Below, piece by piece: positions 1-6,853 of a stretch of 14,903 bases of DNA. The notes under the pieces were generated by a model. The model saw nothing but the letters and a program-made list of their open reading frames with translations, did not search any database and was not told the origin of the DNA. Positions within the stretch are counted from its first letter, which is position 1, and the number at the start of each line of letters is the position of its first letter. The DNA comes from Gracilibacteraceae bacterium (GTDB taxonomy: Bacteria > Bacillota > Desulfitobacteriia > Desulfitobacteriales > Syntrophobotulaceae): the NCBI GenBank assembly GCA_031255985.1, contig JAIRRL010000001.1:1-14903 (forward strand), given 5' to 3'. A program made the position numbers and the translations under genes.

Positions 1-173
1 CGGCGAGCCTCTAAAATGTACAACGGGGCTTCTCCCTTGCGAAATCCCGGTATATTGACCCGGCCGGCGAGTTTTTTCGCCGTTTTTTTCAACTGTTCGC
101 TAAAAACCGCCGCCTCGACCGTAATCTCCAGCTCCACTTGATTAGGACTGATTTTTTCAACTTTGAAAGGCAT
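1..173 (-). CDS. tig: Trigger factor, N-terminal fragment (cut by window edge)
   Basis: Ribosome-associated peptidyl-prolyl isomerase and chaperone that meets nascent chains at the exit tunnel. Only the first 57 codons are inside the window and the gene runs off the left edge. The translation begins MPFKVEKISPNQVELEITV, typical of the trigger factor N-domain. It includes VNIPGFRKGEAP at about residues 40-51, the family signature loop that contacts ribosomal protein uL23. The ATG is at 173-171 on the minus strand, with GGAGGA five bases upstream. There is no stop because of truncation, so length and C-terminal domains cannot be judged. The gene is divergent from lgt, and the roughly 210 bp between them must hold both promoters. 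The signature makes the identification secure despite the short length. Confidence 0.93.
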   Translation of the reverse strand, partial: MPFKVEKISPNQVELEITVEAAVFSEQLKKTAKKLAGRVNIPGFRKGEAPLYILEAR

Positions 174-231
174 TTGCTCCTCCCCGATAATTCCATCCTG
201 AATATTGCCGCTCCGACAGGGAACATATCGT

Positions 232-260
232 ATACTAACAGAAAACCGCGCCGGACGCAA
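232..260 (-). promoter_or_regulatory. Possible vegetative promoter for tig
   Basis: On the minus strand TTGCGT (260-255) lies 17 bases before TAGTAT (237-232). Each hexamer matches the SigA consensus only partly (3/6 and 4/6). It is the best-spaced pair I find in the divergent region and would give a leader of about 50 nt. This is inference from pattern and spacing only. Confidence 0.3.
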
Positions 261-324
261 GTCCTTCCGCGAAAAAGGGGAAAGGTTTTCACCTGGCCGC
301 CGCTGCGCTTATATTCTCGGCGAG

Positions 325-351
325 GCAGGATTTCCCGCCTGTTTGGCGAAT
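325..351 (+). promoter_or_regulatory. SigH-type promoter upstream of lgt
   Basis: GCAGGATTT (325-333), an 11-base spacer, then GGCGAAT (345-351). This fits the Bacillus subtilis SigH consensus RnAGGAwWW-N11-12-RnnGAAT at every specified position. The expected start would be near 358, leaving about 25 nt before the lgt ATG. The -35 element also lies in a small imperfect hairpin (AGGCAGG and CCCGCCT around ATTT, one mismatch). The assignment is by consensus only; that this organism has a SigH-like factor is inferred. Confidence 0.6.
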
Positions 352-382
352 TTGTTCCGGGAATAAGGATTGGAGGCCGCCC

Positions 383-1264
383 ATGGATTTAAACTTTGCT
401 CCCGATGTGGTTTTTCCGCATCTTGGCATTGTGATAAAGAATTTGCCGCGCGGTTTTGATGTTTTCGGCTTTTCGGTTTATTATTACGGGCTTTTGATAG
501 CGCTGGCCATGATCGCCGGTCTGCTGACGGCGCAGGCGCTCATGCGCCGGGACGGCGAAAAAACGGACGTCATGTACGATTTTGCCCTATGGGGCGTCGT
601 CTTTGGCTTGGTTGGCGCTCGCGCCTACTACGTGATTTTTTCCTGGGACAACTATAAAAACAATCTTCTCAGCATATTTAATCTGCGGGAGGGCGGGTTG
701 GCCGTATTCGGAGCCGTGCTGGGCGGCGCGCTGGCGATGCTGATTTTTACGCGCCGGCGGCGCTTGTCTTTTTTTTATTTGGCCGATTATACCGTCTGCG
801 GTCTGCTGGTCGGACAAATCATCGGCCGCTGGGGTAATTTTTTTAACGCCGAGGCTTTCGGCGGTTATACCGACTGGTTTTTGGCCATGCAGTTCCGCCG
901 CGCCATTGTGCCGCCGGGCATGATTTCCCCCGCGCTGGATACGGCTATGCTGGCCCATCCCGTCTGGTACGGAGGCGAGCCATATATTTCCGTCCATCCG
1001 ACCTTTTTGTATGAAGGGATGTGGAATCTCGCCCTGCTCCTGATTCTCGTTTTCTGGCGCCGGCGCAAAACTTTTCCGGGCGAGATCATGTTCCTTTATT
1101 TCATCGGCGAAGGGTGCGGCCGCTTTTGGCTGGAGGCTTTGCGCACAGATCAGCTGTTGATTCCGCTGACGCGGATTCCGGTTTCGCAGGCGCTGTCCGT
1201 CCTGTTCGTCGCACTGGGTATATTTGGCTTATGGCGGGGACGCCGTAAGAAAGGAGAGTTATGA
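383..1264 (+). CDS. lgt: Prolipoprotein diacylglyceryl transferase
   Basis: Integral membrane enzyme that moves diacylglyceryl from phosphatidylglycerol to the lipobox cysteine of prolipoproteins, the first step of lipoprotein maturation. The 293-residue product has the normal family length and about seven hydrophobic segments. Visible motifs are the Lgt signature GRWGNFFNAEAFG at 148-160 (R149, N152 and N155 are the conserved positions), HPTFLYE at 205-211, and GRFWLEALR at 246-254, matching the conserved C-terminal Arg/Glu motif. An upstream REGG segment matches the GG-containing substrate loop. The ATG at 383 follows GGAGG with suitable spacing, downstream of a SigH-type promoter. The stop overlaps the ABC ATPase start (ATGA), so the two are probably co-transcribed. 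The TRAP receptor at 9328 is a predicted lipoprotein and hence a likely client of this enzyme. Confidence 0.97.
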   Translation: MDLNFAPDVVFPHLGIVIKNLPRGFDVFGFSVYYYGLLIALAMIAGLLTAQALMRRDGEKTDVMYDFALWGVVFGLVGARAYYVIFSWDNYKNNLLSIFNLREGGLAVFGAVLGGALAMLIFTRRRRLSFFYLADYTVCGLLVGQIIGRWGNFFNAEAFGGYTDWFLAMQFRRAIVPPGMISPALDTAMLAHPVWYGGEPYISVHPTFLYEGMWNLALLLILVFWRRRKTFPGEIMFLYFIGEGCGRFWLEALRTDQLLIPLTRIPVSQALSVLFVALGIFGLWRGRRKKGEL

Positions 1265-1989
1265 GCAACGCTGTTTTTAGCCTCCATCCCGTTCTGACCG
1301 CGAAAGGATTGAGCAAGCGCTACGGAGGGAAGCTGGCGCTGGATAATTTTCAAATAACGGCTTTAGGGGGGCGGATCATTGGGCTGCTTGGGCCGAACGG
1401 CAGCGGGAAGACTACTTTTTTGAAAATCGCGGCCGGTCTTGTCAAAGCGAGCGGCGGCGAAATTCTGCTGGACGGGCGCCCGCCCGGTTCCCGAACGAAA
1501 GCCGACGTAGCTTTTATGTCCACGGAAGAATATCTGTACGCCGCCTTGCGTATTAAAACCATCATCGGTTTTTTTACCGACATGTTTTCCGATTTTGACC
1601 GGGAAAGATGCTTCCATTATTTACCGTTGTTCAATCTGACGGCGGAGATGAAAGTGCGCGATCTTTCCACTGGCATGAGGGCCGGCCTGAAACTGATTCT
1701 GGTTTTCAGCCGCCGGGCGGCAGTGGTGCTACTGGACGAGCCGCTGAACGGAATCGACGTGGTTATCCGCGACCTCGTCCTGAATTTGATCAAAAAAGAG
1801 CGGAGAGAAGACCGCGTTATTTTTGTCACGAGCCATTTGGTGGATGATTTGGAGACGGTTATAGACGAAGCTGTTTTTTTGGATCACGGCCGCATCGTTC
1901 TCTCCGGCTCGATGGCGGAATTGACGGCGGAAAGCAGCCGCTCGCTGGAGGACGTGTACAGGGAGGTTTACCGTGGTAAAATTGATTAA
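1261..1989 (+). CDS. ABC transporter ATP-binding protein (ABC-2 exporter type)
   Basis: Cytoplasmic ATPase of a two-component ABC exporter; the permease is encoded immediately downstream. Of the 242 residues, the Walker A GPNGSGKT is at 44-51 (K50), the signature is LSTGM at 135-139 in place of LSGGQ, Walker B ends in LLDEP at 157-161 (D159, catalytic E160), and the H-loop His is H192 in TSH. The Q-loop position (around FMSTEEYLY) lacks the usual glutamine, a deviation I also associate with YtrB-like ABC-2 ATPases. The ATG overlaps the lgt stop by 4 bp and has AAGGAGAG upstream. The 3' end overlaps the permease start by 17 bp, implying translational coupling. Substrate unknown. The resemblance is to the YtrB/EcsA/BcrA-like exporter group rather than to an importer, as no solute-binding protein is present. 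Confidence 0.93.
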   Translation: MSNAVFSLHPVLTAKGLSKRYGGKLALDNFQITALGGRIIGLLGPNGSGKTTFLKIAAGLVKASGGEILLDGRPPGSRTKADVAFMSTEEYLYAALRIKTIIGFFTDMFSDFDRERCFHYLPLFNLTAEMKVRDLSTGMRAGLKLILVFSRRAAVVLLDEPLNGIDVVIRDLVLNLIKKERREDRVIFVTSHLVDDLETVIDEAVFLDHGRIVLSGSMAELTAESSRSLEDVYREVYRGKID

Positions 1990-2782
1990 ATATGAATTCA
2001 TGCTGCGCGGCAAGCGGATACTGGTTTTTTTCGCCGCTGTTCTGTTTTTGATTATCGCTCTCAATTTGTATCTGCGTTTTGGCACAAATTATATTGAGAC
2101 CACCCGGCTCGGAATTTCGCTGACTTTGCTCATCATTTTGTTCGTTACTTCCTTCGGCTTGCTTTTTATTGATATCCTGACCGCTTACAGCCGCGAATTA
2201 AACCACAAAGAGGGATACATGCTGTTCCTCACTCCGCGCAATGGCTGGCAGATCATCGGCGGCAAACTGCTGAGCGGCCTGTTAGAAGGAATCGTCTTTC
2301 TTCTCTATTTCCTTCTATTGCTATATATAGAATTATTTATTGTATACGGCAACGCCTCGCATAATCTGATTCTAAAATATTTGGAGCAATTATTTTATTT
2401 TGATCAACAGCAGCAGCTAGCTTCGGTTATTGCGTTCTTCTTGTTCAGTCTGATGCTAATAGTTTGCATCATCAACGGCGTTGTGACCGCTTACGCGGCG
2501 ATGACCGTAAGGCGCGGATTTTTCGCTCACAACAAATTCGGCCCGATTATAACCGCGGTGGTTTACATCGCTGTCAGTTTTATTGTCGGCCGCCTGGTCA
2601 CGGCGGGAATGAATTTATTTCCCCTGCCGTCGATATTTAATTTATTGTACATCGACGACAGAACAGCCTTTTTCCATGTTCTGAATCAAGTTCTGGTCAT
2701 CTATACGCTGTTCTTAGCGGTGGCTACCACTATTATCTTTGCCGTCGCCGGCTACATTCTGGAAAAAAAGATTGACCTTTAA
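1973..2782 (+). CDS. ABC-2 type permease subunit
   Basis: Predicted polytopic membrane partner of the preceding ATPase. The 269-residue product starts with the GTG at 1973, supported by GGGAGG at 1961-1966. Hydrophobic stretches suggest about six transmembrane helices, near residues 14-34, 45-70, 95-120, 148-175, 188-210 and 235-260. The segment EGYMLFLTPRNGWQIIGGK between helices 2 and 3 resembles the conserved cytoplasmic loop of ABC-2 permeases found next to YtrB-like ATPases in Firmicutes. The segment ends in basic EKKIDL. The 17-bp overlap with the ATPase gene supports a dedicated pair. The transported substrate cannot be read from the sequence. The gene is 59 bp upstream of the TIR/WD40 gene with no evident terminator between them. 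Confidence 0.85.
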   Translation: MVKLIKYEFMLRGKRILVFFAAVLFLIIALNLYLRFGTNYIETTRLGISLTLLIILFVTSFGLLFIDILTAYSRELNHKEGYMLFLTPRNGWQIIGGKLLSGLLEGIVFLLYFLLLLYIELFIVYGNASHNLILKYLEQLFYFDQQQQLASVIAFFLFSLMLIVCIINGVVTAYAAMTVRRGFFAHNKFGPIITAVVYIAVSFIVGRLVTAGMNLFPLPSIFNLLYIDDRTAFFHVLNQVLVIYTLFLAVATTIIFAVAGYILEKKIDL

Positions 2783-2841
2783 TGTTTAGCTCTGCCTTGA
2801 TTTTCGCCTGACTAGCCGGAAAGTTTTGGAGGTGTCTGACT

Positions 2842-5373
2842 ATGACCAAGAAGCTCGCGCCGGAGTACCGTTACGCCGCTTTTATCAGTTATCGTCACAA
2901 TCCGCGCGACAGCGCCGTCGCCGAAAGGCTGATCAAGGAGTTGGAAACATTCACCATTCCATCTGGCGCCTTGCGGGAAAAAACCGGGAAAAAGAAACTG
3001 GGACGGCTTTTTCGCGACCAAAACGAGCTGCCTTTGGCCGGCGACCTGGAGGAAACACTGAAAGAAGCGCTCCGGCACTCTGAATGGCTGATTATTTTGT
3101 GCTGCCCGGAATTTGCGGAAAGCCGCTACTGTATGCGGGAACTGACCTATTTCATAGAATGTCGCGGCATAGATCACGTGATCCCCGTGATTACCGAAGG
3201 CGAGCCGGTCGATGTTATCCCGGCGGAAATCATGCCCCTCGACGCGGAGGGGATAGCGAAAGAGCCTTTGGCGATGGTGGTTTCCGGCAGCGGCGCGGGC
3301 GAGCGGCTAAAAAAACTCCGGCATGAGAAACTGCGCCTGGCGGCCCGGATGCTGAATGTAAATTATGACGACCTGTACCGCCGTTTTCACCGGCGTAAAA
3401 TGCGTCTCCTTCTGTCGGCGGCGGCGACGGCTCTGACGATTGTCTCGCTGTTCGCGGCGGGAGCGGTCTATGCCGCCACCCAAATCGAAAAACAAAGAAC
3501 AGCCGCCGTCGCCAATGAAACCCAATTGCTCATCCAGCGTTCGTTTTCCGATTCCGAAAGCGGTAGCAACCTGGAGGCGGCGCAGGAAGCGCTGGCTGCT
3601 TACGCCAGATATGAAAACCTGTATCCGGACGGCGACGCCGCGATCGGCGAGCAGATCCGGCAGGCGCTGGCCGCCGCCGTCTACGCGCAGCCGTATGAAT
3701 TGATCCAAAATATTCACAACGACAACCGCCTCCTTTGGGACTTGTGTTTTTCACCGGACGGAAAATACATTCTGGGCGTTTCCGGCGGCGGGCCGGTGCT
3801 GATTGACGCCGCCAGCGGCGGTATCGCGGCGGCAAGCGCTCACGCCAGCGAAGTGAACGCGATTCAGTTTTCGCCTTCAGGCGCCTATTATCTCGCGGCG
3901 GAGTATTGGACAAACCGGGTCGCCGTCTATGAAACCGCTCGTCCGCATCAGGCGCTTGCCGTTCATGCCGCCGCCTCGCCGGAACAGCCGCTCGCTCTGA
4001 TCGGGGCTGCGTTTTTAGCCGACGACGCCATATTGCTTAGTCTCTCCGGCGGCACGCTGAACAGATGGGATTTTCGGGCGGAGAAAACGGAGACCCTTGC
4101 CGCGAACGGCGAGTTGACCGGCGTCATGTTAACGGCGGGCGTCACTGTTTCGCCGGATCGGACACTGGCCGCCTGTCCGCTGGATTTTCCCGCCCCCGTC
4201 CTGAGCGTGATAGACCTGCGCAGCGGTGAGCGCTTGTCTTACCCCATGCCGGCGCAGCTGGGCGGCAGAGTCTTTGCCTTTTCCCCGGATGGAAAACTGT
4301 TGGCCGGGGCGTTCGCGGGAACAGTCGTTGTTTGGGAAACAGAGAGCCGGAAGACGCTGTTTGCGAAGAACTTGGACTTGGGTGTAGACGACGTTTCCGG
4401 TCTGTTGTTTTCCCCGGATTCTTCCTTGCTTGCCGTCCTCTCCGCCGAGAATGTAAAAATCCTGCGCCCGCGGGACGGAACTCCTCTCTATGCCTTTGGC
4501 GAAAGCGACGAAGCCGCGGGCGCCGTTTTATTTGGCGCCGCCTTTTCGCCGGACGGCAAAGAGCTGCTCGTTTACGGCAACGCGATGCGGGCTTATTCAC
4601 TCGCCGACGGCGAGCTGCTCCGCGACTTCGGCGGCAAAATGGGCGTGGCGGCGGCGTTCAGCCCCGACGGGCGCTACGCGGCCCTAATCACAAACGACGG
4701 AGCCGCGGGAATTTACAGCACGCAAGTCAGCGCCACCGCGGAACCGGAGGACATAAACAACAAAAAACTGTATGTTTACCCTGCCTGGTTTGAAACCGCA
4801 AACGCCGGCGCCGTCATTTTACAGCGCTCGCATCAATCGGCGGGGCTTTATCCCGGCTCGGAAACTCTTAACAACAGCCCCTCCGGCCGCTATATCGCCG
4901 CTACCTACCCGGACGGCTATGTGGAAATTTGGGATACGGAAAAAGGGGACGGGCTTTCTTCCTATCTGCTGCGGGAACATTACGGTCTGATCCGGCAAAC
5001 CCGCCTCACAGATGAATATCTGCTCACCGCCGGCTATGACGGGAGAGTTATGATGTTTGATCTGGGACGCGGAAGCGTGACGCGCTTTATTTCGGTCGGG
5101 GAGCGAATCCAGCGTTTTGAACTCAGTAAAAAAGGAGATCTGCTGATTGTCCTGACGGAATCCGCCAGCCACGCTCCGGTATACGATCTGCGCTCCGGCA
5201 AGCGGATTTACGATCTCACGGCCGCGCCGGGCGGCAAAATTCAGGACATTGGCTTTACCCCGGACGGTGAGTACGCGGTTATCGTCCAGGAGGACGGCCG
5301 CGCCGTTTCGGGCAGGCTGTACCAGGAACTTGCCCTACTGCTCGCGCGCGCGGAAGAAACGATAATGGATTAA
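2842..5373 (+). CDS. TIR domain - transmembrane - WD40-like repeat protein
   Basis: Large 843-residue protein of unknown role. Residues 8-130 form a TIR-type domain: strand A with FISYRH (14-19), FRDQNELPLAGDL (57-69) at the BB-loop region, and SRYCMREL (94-101). E100 in this last segment lines up with the catalytic glutamate of NAD-cleaving TIR domains such as SARM1. A basic stretch (RRFHRRKMR, about 178-186) precedes one transmembrane helix (about 188-210), then a short helical linker. From about residue 295 onward come ten or so WD40-like units with recurring FSPDGK-type turns, for example near 303, 340, 480, 525, 568, 605, 680 and 800. The ATG follows GGAGGTG. TIR proteins of this FISYRH type occur in anaerobic Firmicutes with WD40 or TPR tails; their function is largely untested. 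NADase activity, signalling or defence are possible, none proven. Identity of the architecture is firm, function is not. Confidence 0.88.
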   Translation: MTKKLAPEYRYAAFISYRHNPRDSAVAERLIKELETFTIPSGALREKTGKKKLGRLFRDQNELPLAGDLEETLKEALRHSEWLIILCCPEFAESRYCMRELTYFIECRGIDHVIPVITEGEPVDVIPAEIMPLDAEGIAKEPLAMVVSGSGAGERLKKLRHEKLRLAARMLNVNYDDLYRRFHRRKMRLLLSAAATALTIVSLFAAGAVYAATQIEKQRTAAVANETQLLIQRSFSDSESGSNLEAAQEALAAYARYENLYPDGDAAIGEQIRQALAAAVYAQPYELIQNIHNDNRLLWDLCFSPDGKYILGVSGGGPVLIDAASGGIAAASAHASEVNAIQFSPSGAYYLAAEYWTNRVAVYETARPHQALAVHAAASPEQPLALIGAAFLADDAILLSLSGGTLNRWDFRAEKTETLAANGELTGVMLTAGVTVSPDRTLAACPLDFPAPVLSVIDLRSGERLSYPMPAQLGGRVFAFSPDGKLLAGAFAGTVVVWETESRKTLFAKNLDLGVDDVSGLLFSPDSSLLAVLSAENVKILRPRDGTPLYAFGESDEAAGAVLFGAAFSPDGKELLVYGNAMRAYSLADGELLRDFGGKMGVAAAFSPDGRYAALITNDGAAGIYSTQVSATAEPEDINNKKLYVYPAWFETANAGAVILQRSHQSAGLYPGSETLNNSPSGRYIAATYPDGYVEIWDTEKGDGLSSYLLREHYGLIRQTRLTDEYLLTAGYDGRVMMFDLGRGSVTRFISVGERIQRFELSKKGDLLIVLTESASHAPVYDLRSGKRIYDLTAAPGGKIQDIGFTPDGEYAVIVQEDGRAVSGRLYQELALLLARAEETIMD

Positions 5374-5412
5374 GTACGCCATTGTTCCATAATAAATAAT
5401 AGCGGCATTGTT

Positions 5413-5457
5413 TAAGCTGTATTAAATACAACCTTTAGTTGTATTTAATACAGCTTA
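5413..5457. repeat. Perfect 20-bp inverted repeat, 5-nt loop
   Basis: The arms 5413-5432 and 5438-5457 are exact reverse complements around CTTTA. The stem is A+T rich with GCTGT/ACAGC ends. It lies 40 bp after the TIR gene stop and is followed by a T-rich run (TTTGTGTTTTT), so it may terminate that transcript. Its core ACAAC-N5-GTTGT also sits exactly where a LysR-type activator site would lie for the promoter at 5465-5493. Both roles are inferred; the palindrome itself is directly visible. Confidence 0.85.
5428..5442. promoter_or_regulatory. Candidate LysR-type operator of the hydrolase promoter
   Basis: ACAAC-CTTTA-GTTGT, dyad centre at 5435, 53 bp upstream of the TATAAT at 5488 and therefore near -65. 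The same ACAAC-N5-GTTGT dyad occurs at the identical distance from the TRAP promoter (9189-9203). The divergent LysR-type regulator at 8085-8993 is the obvious candidate binder. It is not a textbook T-N11-A site. Confidence 0.55.
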
Positions 5458-5464
5458 TTTGTGT

Positions 5465-5493
5465 TTTTCAGACAATTGGGAGCATGGTATAAT
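5465..5493 (+). promoter_or_regulatory. Promoter of the M24-fold hydrolase pair
   Basis: TTTTCA (5465-5470), 17-base spacer, TATAAT (5488-5493), with an extended -10 TGG immediately before. The perfect extended -10 makes up for a weak -35, as expected for an activator-dependent promoter. GACAATT (5471-5477) and AATTGTC (5496-5502) flank the -10 as an inverted pair. Start expected near 5500, giving a leader of about 120 nt. A second TATAAT at 5528 lacks a -35. Confidence 0.65.
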
Positions 5494-5500
5494 TAAATTG

Positions 5501-5513
5501 TCGGATGAAAGTT
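5501..5513. repeat. 13-mer shared in inverse orientation with the TRAP promoter
   Basis: TCGGATGAAAGTT here is the exact reverse complement of AACTTTCATCCGA at 9261-9273. Both copies begin 6-7 bases after a TATAAT box, at the expected transcription start. The function is unknown; a regulator site or an initially transcribed element is possible. Confidence 0.6.
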
Positions 5514-5622
5514 CAAAATATTCGCTCTATAATTTTTCACTAGCTCCAAAACTGCTGCAACCCGTTCCCTTCCCTTTTTGCGCGATAAATACCGCCAAAT
5601 CCCAGAACAGAGAGGTAACAGG

Positions 5623-6807
5623 ATGATTAAGACATACCATTTCGGAAGTCTCAAGTCCGTCATCAGCGATGCGGAATTGGAGAGAAGATGGAAAGCCGTG
5701 CGCCAGGGCATGAATAAAGAAGGCGTCGATTGTTTGCTGCTTTATGGCAACGACGCCTGGTGCGGCGGCGGCGTTAAGTGGTTCACGGATTTCCCCTGTG
5801 AAAACACTTACGGCCTGGTACTACTTTTTCCCAAAGAAGGGGAAATGGCCGTTTATGGTCATGGTTACACTGGCGGCACGGCCATACCTGACTTTGCCGC
5901 TCGCGGCGTCGGTTTCAACTTCGGTTACCCGTTAGCGCCGGTTTTCGGCTATACCGATAATTTCATTCCTGAAGAAGCCCTGAAATTTCTGCAAAAACGT
6001 GATTACAAAAAAATCGGCCTATACCGCAAGACTATGACTCCGTACAATTATGTGCAGTATCTGCGCGAACATCTGCCTAAAGTGGAATTCGTCGACGCGG
6101 ACGACATCGTGGACACAGTTAAAGCTGTCAAATCAGAAGAAGAATTGACTGCCATGAAAGAATCCGTGCGGATTCATGACGTTATTCACGCGGCGCTGCC
6201 GCTGTGGCTCCGGCCGGGACGCCTGGAACGCGATGTTACCATGGACATCCGCAAGGCGGCTCTCGACATGGGTTGTGAGGAAATGAACATCATGATCGGC
6301 GCCAGCAAAAAACGTTCATACCATGTCCCCATTTATCTGCAAAACGAAGTCATTGAACCCGGTTCCAATGTGGAAATCGTTTTGGAGTTCACAGGCACAG
6401 GCGGTTATTACGCTGAATTACAGCGAATCTGGTGCGTGGACTGTGAGCCTTCTCCCGCCCTGCGGCGCGCTATGAATTCGAGTTTTGAGCTGCAGGCTAT
6501 ACTGGCCAAAAACGCCAGACCGGGTGTTCCCGCTTCCACCATGCGCACTTTGCTCCTGGAATACCAGGAAAGCAACGGTTTTGAAAAAGAAAACCGCCTG
6601 CAAGGGCATGGACAGGGAGTCGATCTGGTGGAACGACCCTCCTTTGTTTTCGGGGAAAACATGAAATTCGCGGAAAACATGTTTATTTCAATCCACCCCG
6701 CCTGTGGCGACCGGGACGCTTACTGCAACGCCTGTGACAACTTCTTGGTTACGAAAGACGGAGCTGTGCGACTCAGCAAGACAGAGCAGAAAATTTTTAT
6801 GATTTGA
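5623..6807 (+). CDS. Creatinase-like (M24-fold, pita-bread) hydrolase, paralogue 1
   Basis: Probable cytosolic C-N hydrolase or peptidase of the creatinase/Xaa-Pro aminopeptidase superfamily; substrate unknown. 394 residues: an N-terminal creatinase-type domain (about 1-160) and a C-terminal pita-bread domain (about 165-394). At the usual dinuclear metal positions the two aspartates read E255 (LEFTG) and E265 (AELQR), the histidine is H329 (GHGQG), the first glutamate is replaced by H358 (SIHPA), and the last by D372 (CDNFLVT). H234 lies where creatinase has its substrate histidine (H232). The ATG at 5623 is chosen because AGAGGT sits six bases upstream and the paralogue begins alike; an in-frame TTG at 5578 has no good ribosome site. 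It is 46 bp upstream of its paralogue. Fold assignment is good; peptidase activity is doubtful. Confidence 0.85.
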   Translation: MIKTYHFGSLKSVISDAELERRWKAVRQGMNKEGVDCLLLYGNDAWCGGGVKWFTDFPCENTYGLVLLFPKEGEMAVYGHGYTGGTAIPDFAARGVGFNFGYPLAPVFGYTDNFIPEEALKFLQKRDYKKIGLYRKTMTPYNYVQYLREHLPKVEFVDADDIVDTVKAVKSEEELTAMKESVRIHDVIHAALPLWLRPGRLERDVTMDIRKAALDMGCEEMNIMIGASKKRSYHVPIYLQNEVIEPGSNVEIVLEFTGTGGYYAELQRIWCVDCEPSPALRRAMNSSFELQAILAKNARPGVPASTMRTLLLEYQESNGFEKENRLQGHGQGVDLVERPSFVFGENMKFAENMFISIHPACGDRDAYCNACDNFLVTKDGAVRLSKTEQKIFMI

Positions 6808-6853
6808 GATCTTAACGGTGAACGAGGATAACCTTGGGCGGAGAGGAGAAACC

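Noticed and set aside
138..392. 84-codon open frame across the tig/lgt divergent region
   Set aside because: Its start lies inside tig on the other strand, the peptide is rich in Arg and Pro, and the region is needed for promoters.
5528..5533. Second TATAAT box in the hydrolase leader
   Set aside because: No -35 element at 16-18 bp and no extended -10. The box at 5488 has both an extended -10 and the shared operator distance.
5578..5622. Upstream TTG start for the first hydrolase
   Set aside because: No ribosome site and no similarity to the paralogue's N-terminus; ATG 5623 has AGAGGT at good spacing.
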